Shown here: positions 49,833 through 58,970 of the stretch, piece by piece
Layout of the letters: the number at the start of each line of letters is the position of its first letter
Position numbering within the stretch: position 1 is the first letter of the stretch
Assembly (NCBI RefSeq): GCF_003945595.2
Contig: NW_024104419.1
Location: 831,140 to 895,139 of the forward strand
Reading direction: 5' to 3'
Origin: Pipra filicauda
Lineage: Eukaryota; Chordata; Aves; Passeriformes; Pipridae
Length of the DNA: 64,000 nucleotides
Position numbers and translations under genes: made by a program
The notes under the pieces: generated by a model
What the model was told of the DNA's origin: nothing
What the model saw: the letters and a program-made list of their open reading frames with translations, nothing else
The model's database searches: none

Positions 49833-50002
49833 GCCGGCACCGGGGGGCTGCGACCTGCCCCGCACCGCCGGCACCGGGGGGCTGCGACCTGCCCCGCACC
49901 GCCGGCACCGGGGGGCTGCGACCTGCCCCGCACCGCCGGGACAGAGGGGCTGCGACCTGCCCCGCACCGCCGGGACAGGGGGGCTGCGACCTGCCCCGCA
50001 CC
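49833..50002 (+). repeat. Five-copy 34-bp GC-rich minisatellite upstream of SDC4
   Basis: Units begin at 49833, 49867, 49901, 49935 and 49969, each exactly 34 bp. All share CTGCGACCTGCCCCGCACC. The first three begin GCCGGCACCGGGGGG and the last two GCCGGGACAGRGGGG, so two sub-families can be seen. A partial sixth copy starts at 50003. It lies about 90-260 bases upstream of the TATA candidate. Reading frames across it on both strands are repeat artefacts. Confidence 0.95.
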
Positions 50003-50146
50003 GACACAGGGACACGGGGACACTGCCGGGCTGACGGCCGAGGCATCGCGGGGGGACACGGCGGAACCCGGGCCCGTCTGTGCGGGTGTGGAACACGCTC
50101 TGCATGGTTGGGACCCCCGTCCTGCCGGCGGCGGCAGTCACTGAGT

Positions 50147-50443
50147 TGTGGGGAAAGGGGGGAAGGAGAAAGGGAAGGGGGGGGGGGGAGAAAGGAAAAG
50201 GTGAGGAAGGAAAAGGGGGGAAGGGGAAAGGGAAAAAGGGAAAAGGAAAGGGGGGAAGGGGGAAAATGAAAAAGGGGAGGGGGACAAAGAGAAGGAAGGG
50301 GGAAAAGGCGGGGAGAAAAGGGCCGGGAGAAAAGGAAAGAGAAAAAAGAATGGAAGGGGGGGTGAGTTAAAAGGAGGGGGAAAGAGAAAGGGGTGGGGAA
50401 GTGAAAAGGGGGGGGAAAGGGAAAGGGAAAGAGGGGGGGAGCG
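50147..50443 (+). repeat. Purine (G/A) tract upstream of SDC4 CpG island
   Basis: About 300 bases of almost uninterrupted G and A (GGGGAAAGGG-like), with only occasional T or C. Adjacent to the SDC4 CpG island. Confidence 0.9.
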
Positions 50444-53311
50444 GGCACACAGCATCCGCTTTCGCAGCATTCCACAAGTGACAGAAAGGTGAGAGCGAGT
50501 CCCCGCGCCTGGCAGCGCGTCACCGCTGCGGTGATCGCCGGTGTTACATCACTCGAGGCTCGTCGGAGGTGGAACACGAAACCGCTCCATCCGTCTTCTG
50601 TGTAAGCGGCAAGGGCAAAATCCCCACACTGATAAGGGAGGAGGGAGGGAAACTCAACAGCACACTTTAATTATTTCCGTTTCTCTTATCACATTTAATA
50701 ACTTTGCCTGACCATGAGAATTTGCTTGAAAACATCTATTACAGTCCCTTAACCCGAGGGGTACCTGAAATCTCCCACCAGTACGGCCTCTGTGTCAGTC
50801 CCTCGCTCACGCTGCAGTCACATCAGTTTGCACTTGGGCTTTAAGTCTGCAGAGTATAAAGTCATTTTCTGAACAGGAAAGCAACTCACACACTACAAAG
50901 TGTATGTGCCATGATCCCACCTGCCAGGTATGGACACCACCTCCACCTGCTCCAGCACTACAAAGCTATCCTGAAAGAAGTTGTAGCCTTTCCCCGTCCC
51001 ACCTTAAGCCAAAAAGACCCCTAAAGCAAAGCAGCCTTCACAATTGCCTGTTCCTTTGGGAATAAACAGGTACAGAGGGTGTGGGCTGAGGTCTAGAGGT
51101 GTCCTCAGTGTTGTTAGGACCGTGCCTGCACACATGACCACTGGCAGGAGGATCTCCTGGTAGCGCCGTGCTGAGCTAGCCGTGGAGCTGGTTGGCATGG
51201 TTGGCATAATATAAAGTGACAAAGAGCACTGCTCTGGGCTTAAAAAAATAAAGTAAGATCTGAAGACAGCACACGGGCAGGTAAGGGTAGGAACCAGCCT
51301 GGAGCAGATTGCGGGGGAGTTTGCTGTAGCACATGACCCTCTGTGCTCAGGACAGCCATGTATCACTAACCCCCTAGTTAACCTCACCATCCAAGGCCAC
51401 GAGGGAGGGATCTGTGCTGTGGGCTGAGTTATTATCCTTCCTTATTACTCTCACTTCATCACACAGAGGAGCTGATGAAAGTCACTCCTGGTGCGGTCAG
51501 GGAGCCCAGCTCCAGTGAATCTCCAGCTCTGGACACCCAGCTGAGGTGGGCAGCAGGAGATGATGAGGAAGAATGGGCAAGGACTGGTCCGTACCATAAC
51601 ATCTGCCAGACAGGAGACAGCCTCGGCAGCACAAGGTGGCCAGAAGCATTCCATGGCCCCTAACCCTCTACATGCCACCTGGATTTGTGTGCATATGGCC
51701 ATGACCTCTATACACCTCCTTCCAAGTAAAGCAGCCACCACAAAGATGCTTTCAAAACCAGCTTTCTGTATTGTGGCTACAAACCCGGCTCACTCGCCTG
51801 ATTACTTCCTCTCCAAACAAGCACATTACACTGAACTGCTCCTGGTTGTCATTCCCCTCAACACACACCCACTCCACCAAAAATTTCCCCTGCATGGCAC
51901 AGCATTTTCCCTCCTGGGGAAGTTCTGCTTTGATAGAATGGAGAGAAGTCAGTCTGCCTGGCCCAGGGACCACACACATTGTCCATCCAAGTCACACCTG
52001 CATGCACAGTCCCTCAAGCAAACTGATCTTGGGCTTCTGGAAACAGAAAAGAAAATTAAACTCGACCCTAATGTACTTTCCAACCTTGAGAACAAATGTA
52101 TGTAACTTTACTAATGACATTTTCAAAGTGCGTTGTGTAGATCCACCTCCCTTCCCCACGTTCTGTGGAAACATTCTGTGACTGTATCTCAAGAGAATCA
52201 GAGGAAATGCAGTCACAAAAATCATAGTATGGTTCTGTAAACCCATGGCCATAGACTGGCTTCCTTCATTTTGCCCTTCAAATGTTCAGTCTCAAAATGC
52301 CGACATTCTCCTGTCTGGATTAATGCAGAAAATCCATGGGTATATCACATTCACGGAGAGCAACAGGACAAATGGGCCCAGCAAGCAAAAAAGCACCACT
52401 GAAATGTCATTTCCTGAAATGACTAACTACTAAACTACAAGGGAGAGAAGCAGAAGAAAAATAAAATGCATGTTGAGAAACACATTTGTTCTGGGCAACG
52501 AATTCTAACATTCAAGGTGTGTCAGTTCCCTTCTCCCTTTAAAAATTGCAGTTGGCAGAGAAATAACACAGGCTGGCCACCATTGTTCCTAACCCAGGGC
52601 TCAATATGAAGGGTTACCTAACTCTTGTGTTGAAAATAAAAAATAAACAGCTGTCAGTTACCAACACAATGCAAACATGCTGGAAGTGGAAAGGAGTGTC
52701 AGCATACAACACATTTGGAGGGTGAGGGAATCACATTTTTACATGACACATCAAGAAACGTCTAGATAATCTTGAGAAGGCCACACACAGGGCCCTTTAG
52801 ACAATTCTAGATCATAAATCCTGCTGTAGTAGACAGGAACAGAGATTCTCCAGCCAAGCTCAGCACAGCTCCTGCAAGCAGATTTTAGACAGCTTGGAGC
52901 AGGACTCTTGAGCACAAAGAAACCTTAAGTAGAGTTTTAAAAAAATCTCAGCTCCCAAAGCCCGTTCTGTACTCTTTGGAAAAACACACCTGCACACCAC
53001 ATGGGTGGAGGAAGAGGAGTGACTGAAAACTCTCATCCCGCACTTTGAGCCACTTCATGCCGACTTATTCTGGAAATGTGTGCTCTTAGCCTTACTGTCC
53101 CTTCAGCAAAGGTCACCTTAGCACAAATCCTACCTGCCTGGCAAGAGGGAAACAACCCCAGCAAGGATCATTCAGACAGCACCACCCTTTGTACACCAGC
53201 TACTAAAATATGGAGCACCTAAATAAACAGCTTCCTTTTTTAGGCCATGATTCCTGAGGAGGAAAAACAATACCTTCCTAGACAGCTATTTCTTACTGAA
53301 AGAATTCCTGG
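50444..53311. other. Intergenic DNA, SDC4 to SYS1 (left part)
   Basis: No gene recognised. Open frames present here show no domain motif and no paired splice sites. Confidence 0.55.
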
Positions 53312-53477
53312 CTAAATAGGGCATTCTTTTTCCAGGCTCCTGATAAAGAAGTGACCACAATAGTTGCACGTGATCCGGGTACACCCTCCAGGGGCATCTG
53401 CTATGTCCTGGGCACGTTGCCACTTCTCCTTCCCCTGCTCTCTTCGCAACACGCAGGTGTCACACACGAAACAGTCA
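53312..53477 (-). other. Zinc-ribbon-like open segment with upstream acceptor; unknown
   Basis: On the minus strand a pyrimidine-rich acceptor (CCTTTTTTAACCAG) ends at 53478. It is followed by an open stretch of about 54 codons to a TAG at 53314-53312. The peptide contains CDTC, then 28 residues including KEKWQRAQDIADAPGGC, then CNYCGHFF. This spacing of paired CxxC resembles a zinc ribbon or treble clef. I do not recognise the family. No upstream exon could be linked to it, and a chance frame of this length is quite possible. It is listed as an unconfirmed exon-like segment, not a gene. Confidence 0.2.
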
Positions 53478-54905
53478 CTGGTTAAAAAAGGACGTTCTAA
53501 CCAGAAGCCAAGCGAGCAGCACCCTAGAAATCATGATCTCAGTGTTTCCTTTTCCCCTTTAACACATGTTCTCTTCACAGCTGTCTCCGACTTCTGTTTG
53601 AACTAAAGAGGAAGAAAAGGAAAATTGAGAATGCCCCAATACAGTTTACTTTCCAGGTCCACTTTAAACCTTTTTCCACAGAGCAGGGGTGTGGAACAAG
53701 GCTTCTCATGGGAAGAACACCCTCTTTTCCAGGAGAAGGGCATGGTTCCCTAAGCTGGAGCAGCCTGGAGAGGAGGGACAGCTGAATCAGGAGCACAGAC
53801 AAACAAAAATGACCATGCCCTCACAAAGGTCAGCCGGGAAACAAATTCACAAACTGGGCTGCAGCCGAGTCTCAGCACAAATGTCTTTGTGCCACAGCAC
53901 TTCACCACATCATAGGAGTTCTCTGCCTGCCCAGGGCAGGAAGGACCCTCAAATCACACCTCAAGCTCAGCTGCTGCCGTGCCCATGCGATGCCTTCAGT
54001 TACAGGCCAGCAACCAAACAGGGAGGAGCCTCAAATTCAGAAGGAATTCAAGTCAACCCCTCCTAAAACACCAGCTCACATCTTGTGATCCCAGGGACCT
54101 TTGGATAAATCAGTTATTTGGCTGTGGAAAGACACACAGCAATTAATACCAACAGTCCTACCTTGCACTAGCTTGGAGTTTTAGTCAGCTATGACTAAAC
54201 AACCAAAATTTTTGCTGGCATAGGAAAGTCAGTCCTATAAGGGACTATAAAAGAAAGAAGTAAGTGAGAATTAATATCTAAGTGCTGGCTTGCACATCTG
54301 TGAGAGCCAAGCACAGCAGATTTCAGGAAAGGAAACCAATTTTCTACCTCGAATTAGCAGAGGAAGTGTCGAGTATCACAATTTATGCTCAGCAATGTGC
54401 TGTCAGCAGACAGCCCTGACAGGGCTGGGATTTTCCTGTGTTCATTTCTGCACTGCCTGCGCTGGAGCTTCTGCAAAGATAAATTCTCCGAAGGCCCAAG
54501 TGAGAACTCAGCAGCAGTGGCTCACATCCACCACACACTGCCTCTGCCTTGCACAATCCTTTCCAGGAGCAGGTCGGGGAACAAGGAACAAAATGTGTCA
54601 AAACTGCCTCGGCACCGTGAAATTCACAGCATGAGGAAAGGAAAACATGCAGCAAAGCCGCTTAGGGAACTTCCCATATGAGGCATGGAAAAAAAGTCAT
54701 GAGAGACTGTCAGAGATCATAATCTGAGTTCCCGTAGCCAGAATATTCCACACCCACGACTGATGTGAGCCTATCACCTCCCAGAGAAGCTGGAATCCCC
54801 TTTGGTCCTCCTCCTCTCTTTTCCAGGTGACAATGGCTCTTGTGGCAACTCCCTCATCCACCGAAACACCCCAGGGCTGCCTCCTCTCCTTTTTCCAGCA
54901 AAGAA
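53478..54905. other. Intergenic DNA, no gene recognised
   Basis: Nothing with recognisable homology. It lies to the left of the tandem duplication. Confidence 0.5.
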
Positions 54906-55428
54906 CTTATCTTCAAAATGCTCCATTGTCCCAAGCAGCCTTGGGGATTTTGCTATTCAGTCACAATTCTCATACCTGAAGCCAAGCAAGCGGGATGCCT
55001 CACTGAGGCCACCAAAATGAGCTCCGGCAGCGAAGAGCTGACCACAGAAGGGGTACAGTAGAGCATGAGGGATTCTGGCATCCGGCCATTTCATGAGGCT
55101 AAAGAGAAGAAGCCACAATGTAGCAGAAGAAACCTCCCAAAAGAAGCCAAACCCTGCACACAACACAGCCCTGTAACGGAAAGGTGCCGCCAGGGCATAC
55201 CAGGACTCAAAACAACATCCTGGTGCCCAATGGCCTAAAGCTAAAAAATGAGCACAGCTGGGCAGCAGCTGCCAAACAGCCTTGGTGCCTACAGGAACTG
55301 CCCAGAGATGAAAGGAAATACCCCAGGACAATAATTTCTTGTATGTTTGGTATTTGTGTCTTTTTAGCAAGGGCTGCTCTGCCAAGTTATTGAATGCACT
55401 GACACCAGCGCAGATGGGCAGGGAGTGG
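54906..55428 (+). repeat. Tandem duplication, copy A (with about 280 bp extra)
   Basis: 54906-55078 and 55357-55428 align with copy B at 55441-55616 and 55617-55690 respectively. Shared blocks include AAAATGCTCCA, GCAGCCTTGGGGAT, TGAAGCCAAGCAAGC, CTCACTGAGGC, and TCTTTTTAGCAAGGGCTG with AAGTTA(T/C)TGAATGC. Segment 55079-55356 has no counterpart in copy B, so it was inserted in A or deleted from B. On the minus strand copy A is open from 55385 down to 54957 (about 143 codons, no ATG at its 5' end). That frame contains SRLLGFRYEN, and copy B encodes the similar CLLGFRYEN. The source of the duplicated unit is unknown. Confidence 0.8.
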
Positions 55429-55440
55429 GGTCTGGGGAAG

Positions 55441-55690
55441 CCTTATCTCCAAAATGCTCCACTGTCCCACGCAGCCTTGGGGATCTTACTATTCAGACAC
55501 TGAAATTCTCATATCTGAAGCCAAGCAAGCAGGACAGCTCACTGAGGCTACCAGAACAAGACCCAGCGGCCAAGGGTTGATCACACAAGGGGTATGGCAG
55601 GGCATCAGGGACTCTGTCTTTTTAGCAAGGGCTGGCCAGCCAAGTTACTGAATGCGCTAGCTCAGGGCAGGGGCAGGGCTGGGGATGCCC
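55441..55690 (+). repeat. Tandem duplication, copy B
   Basis: The second, shorter copy of the unit described for 54906-55428. It directly follows copy A and has clear substitutions and small indels, so the duplication is not recent. The copies are in direct orientation. Confidence 0.8.
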
Positions 55691-55889
55691 AGGGCAGGTG
55701 GATGTGAGAGAGCCGGTGTTGGTCACCAGGCACAGAGCACACGGGCACCACCCACTGCTGACAAATCTCTCCGTGTCACAAACCAAACAGTGCTGGGGCT
55801 CCCGGGGTCCCCTCCCCACCACAGCTACCTGGGCAGCACTCGAGGGGTCTGGGCAATGCCCCAGCCCCCAGTGAGCCCCAGTGCTCACA

Positions 55890-56253
55890 AACACAGAAAC
55901 ACACAATAGTCTGAACCGGGAAGGACCCACAAGGATCATCCAGCCCAACTCCTGGCCCTGCACAGACACCCCAACAACCCCACCATGTGCCTGAGAGCGT
56001 TGTCCAAGCGCTCCTGGAGCTCTGGCAGCCTTGGGGCCGTGACCACTGCCCTGGGGAGCCTGGTCAGTGCCCCACCACCCTCCGGGGGAAGAACATTTTC
56101 TAAAATCAACCTAAACCTTCCCTGACACGACTTCAGGCCGTTCCCCCCCGAGCAGAGAGCAGCGATCAGTCCCTGCCCCTCCGCTGCCCCGCGTGAGGAT
56201 GTCGGAGACCACAGCCTCCTCTTCTCCAGGCTGAACAGGCAAAGTGCCCTCAA
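55890..56253 (-). mobile_element. CR1 LINE fragment (minus orientation), just upstream of SYS1
   Basis: The plus strand reads as the reverse complement of a CR1 3' region. Typical blocks are ACCCACAAGGATCATCCAGC, CCAACTCCTGGCCCTGCACA, ACCATGTGCCTGAGAGCGTT, CCCTGACACGACTTCAGGCC and CTCCTCTTCTCCAGGCTGAA. The element's 3' end is at the left, near 55890. Several internal deletions are present and no functional coding capacity remains. It ends about 195 bases before the SYS1 start codon. Confidence 0.85.
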
Positions 56254-56329
56254 AGTGGCTCATTATAACAGCCCTTAAGTACAAGCAGCCTTTCCGAAAA
56301 CAACAAAACCCTCGGCGAACACACAAACG

Positions 56330-56660
56330 AGCCGGGGTTGCCCCGTGCCCCGGGGGGCTGCGGGCGGGGCCGGCGCCGGGTCCTCCCGCCCGCCAGGGGG
56401 CGCTGCGGCGGCGGCGGCGCGGCCGGGCGGCGCGCGGCGGGCCGGCCATGGCGGCGCAGTTCCGCAGCTACGTGTGGGACCCCGCGCTGATCGTGGCGCA
56501 GATGGTGCTGCTGCAGGCGGGCTACTACAGCTCGCTCGGGCTCTGGCTCGCCCTCCTCGGCACCCTGGGCAGCACCGGGCCCTCCCTCCAGCAGGTCTTC
56601 AGCGACGAGGTGAGGGCGCGCCCCGGGAAGCCGCCGTGGGCACACAGGCCTCTGGAGCGG
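56330..56660. promoter_or_regulatory. SYS1: CpG island at SYS1 promoter and exon 1
   Basis: Dense CG dinucleotides and a short (GCG)n stretch (about 56401-56420) directly before the SYS1 ATG, continuing through exon 1. No TATA element is seen upstream, as usual for a housekeeping CpG-island promoter. Confidence 0.8.
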
Positions 56661-58165
56661 GGTGGGGGTGTGCTGGGGGAACCAGACCCCGCTCCCGGTG
56701 TGGGTATTCCCGGTGTTAGGGAGAGCCCCCACCCACGGAGCACCGTGGTGTGGGGGCAGAGGTCCCCCAGCCCCGTGTAGCTGCCCCCCAGCACACAGAC
56801 CCGCTGTCTGTGTGGGTGCCCCCAGAATAGAGCTGTCCCTTTGCATAGGGGGGGTCCCGGAGTAGAGGCAGCACCTCGATGTGCAGATGGTACCCTGGGT
56901 TAGAGACAGTACCCCCATATAGAGACAGACACCCTGTATAGTTTGGTACCCCTGTGTAGAAACACCACCTCGCTGTATAGGGGATACCCCCTTATAGAGA
57001 CAAACACCCTGTATAGGAACCCCAGTGTAAAGGCAACTGCCCCTGCCCATATAGGTAACCCCAGTATGGACCCCCCCTCCCCGGTCTAAGAGGTTCCCCT
57101 CACCATAGAACTAGACCTTTCCCTTTCCCATAGGTTCCCCCAGACATTCAGACAGAGCTGCCCAGGCTCCTGGTGTAGTTCCTGATCCGTGTGGGGCCGT
57201 GCTGATGTGGCTGGGCCACGGGAGCAGATTTTGGGCTGCGATTTGTGCCGCGGGTTCCTACTAATAGTCCCATGTAGATTTTAGGCTTCTCAACCCCGCC
57301 GGGGAGGCTCTCCATGATGGCTTTCATCCTCAATGCACTCACCTGGTAAGTCTGCAGCCAGCTGGAGCACCTGCGTCTTGTCCTTCCTTAACGTTGAACC
57401 ATAAGAGAATTCAGTGTGATGTCCTGCCTCTCTGAAAGCATCTCCCAAAATCCCTGTGCCTGGTCGAGCATGTCTGCTGAGGGCAGTTGGGAACTGCTGA
57501 CTCCTGGCTTTCTAGAACCTGGAAAAGTCATTTAACTTCACTGCCTCAATTTCCCAGCTGGGAATGAGGTTTGCTTCTGTGAGGGATTTTACTGAAAGTT
57601 AGAATTAATGGATCTCAGCAAACACTGATCTGTAAAGATTTATGAATTTTGCCACTGCACAGAGATTACTGGGGGAGATAGTTTAAAAATTCCTGCCTGT
57701 TCTTTGCACTAAAATCTCTTTTCCCTGCCATCGTGTAATTAAAAAGCTGTAAGAACGTAAGTCTTGCTGCAGTGGCCGGGAGAGAGGCCAAAACCAACCT
57801 ATTCTTAAAACATTTGAAGAAGTTTTAAAACTGCTAAATAACCAGCACTGCTGACAGCTCTTGCTGCACCCCCTTTTCCACGGGCCCAGCGCATCTCATT
57901 CACCTCCTGCCTTTACCTTTGCAGCGCCCTGGCCTTGCTGTACTTCATCCGCCGCGGGAAGCAGTGCCTGGATTTCACGGTCACGGTGCACTTCTTCCAC
58001 CTCCTGGGCTGCTGGATCTACAACTCGCGCTTCCCGTCGACGCTGACGTGGTGGCTGGTGCACGTGGTGTGCACGGCGCTGATGGCGGCCATCGGGGAGT
58101 ACCTGTGCATGCGGATAGAGCTGCGGGAGATCCCCCTCAACTCCGCCCCCAAGTCCAACGTATAG
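56448..58165 (+). CDS. SYS1: SYS1, Golgi trafficking membrane protein (complete, 3 coding exons)
   Basis: Exons: 56448-56609, 57278-57345 and 57925-58165 (stop TAG at 58163). The phases are 0 and 2, with correct GT/AG at each junction. The product is 156 residues, the same length as the human protein. It starts MAAQFRSYVWDPALIVAQMV, continues ILGFSTPPGRLSMMAFILNA through exon 2, and ends YLCMRIELREIPLNSAPKSN plus V. Four hydrophobic segments are visible (about 15-42, 66-85, 90-110 and 113-133), with LLYFIRRGKQCLDFTVTVHF between the second and third, matching the conserved core of the Sys1 family. The known role is in the Golgi: Sys1 binds N-acetylated ARFRP1 (Arl3 in yeast) and recruits it, upstream of ARL1 and golgins. 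The start is the first ATG in the CpG island, in the context GGCCATGG. Its neighbour relation to SDC4 is the same as in human. Confidence 0.98.
56820..57090 (+). repeat. Degenerate tandem repeat in SYS1 intron 1
   Basis: Imperfect units built from TATAGAGACA, ACACCCTGTATAG and GGTACCCC or GTAACCCC recur roughly every 25-35 bases. The minus-strand frame shows the periodicity as repeated (V/I)QGVCLY-like strings. Confidence 0.7.
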
Positions 58166-58970
58166 ACTCGCCCTGGCGACAGACACGCTGCGTTAGCGCC
58201 GTTGTCTGCAGCACAAGTGCATCCGACATGCCTCAGAATCGTCCCTGAAGAAGCACAGCAGGTCTGTTGAGACTTTGTTATCAATTTTCTTTTTTTTCCC
58301 CCGGACCTCGGTGGCTGCATGAGTGTGAGCATCTCCTCTGGCATCAGCTGGCAGCGGGGGAGGAGTAGATGTTTATTTTGTTAACACGAAGCATTAATGT
58401 GACTGTATGGAGAGCGTGCCCTTAAACTCTTCGCTCAAGAGACTGTTAAAAGCCAGGTAGCAAAACTTGGTGCGTGAGGAGCATTTGGAATCTAACGATG
58501 TGGGAGTGCCCTGTGTGGGGAACACGATGGTCAGCTCTTCTTGCGGGAGCTGGCACGGTGAGCAGTGGGGCTGGGAGCTGCTGCTTCCAATCTGTGACTG
58601 ATTTGGGCTTTGGATGGGAAAGGAGTCAAAGAAGTGAATGGATGGGGAAAAGGAAAATAGTTGTACTTACCTGAATCACCAGCTGAGTCACTAAATAACC
58701 TATAACGTTAGATGGGTTTGTTTGCTGTTTCCATGTTTGATACATAGAGGTGACAGACGGCAGTTTGCTGAGGAAACCTTTTGTAATAATAAAAACATTA
58801 TGTTGCTGTGAGTGTGTTATGGCTCTCCTGGGAAGCTGAGCCCTTCAAGGAGTACCACGAGTGTCTGTATCATGGCAACAGAAGGATGCAGCCAGAGAAC
58901 ACCTGGCTGTGAGATGCCCGCTGTCTGGGGCACATAACATTTCCTACAATAAACATTGCATACCTCTGCT
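58166..58970 (+). other. SYS1: SYS1 3' UTR with two polyadenylation signals
   Basis: AATAAA occurs at 58788-58793 (about 620 bases after the stop) and again at 58948-58953. Either could be used; the first is followed by a T- and GT-rich stretch (TTATGTTGCTGTGAGTGTG), which fits a downstream element. Confidence 0.65.
58788..58793 (+). terminator. SYS1: Likely SYS1 polyadenylation signal
   Basis: AATAAA within TAATAATAAAAAC, followed within 30 bases by a GT-rich downstream element. Confidence 0.7.

Larger units (their letters stand above)
49100..50110. promoter_or_regulatory. SDC4: CpG island at SDC4 promoter
   Basis: About 1 kb of strongly GC- and CpG-rich sequence covering the SDC4 first exon, its donor side in intron 1 and the upstream minisatellite. 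It falls off to ordinary composition around 49100 and is replaced by a purine tract after about 50140. Confidence 0.85.

Noticed and set aside
49565..50577. Very long frames (up to 289 codons) around the SDC4 promoter on both strands
   Set aside because: They run through the 34-bp minisatellite and purine tract; unit length 34 shifts frame each copy, and GC-rich DNA lacks stops by chance.
55936..57050. Minus-strand frames upstream of and across SYS1 exon 1
   Set aside because: They are antisense to CR1 sequence, the SYS1 CpG island and the intronic repeat; no homology.
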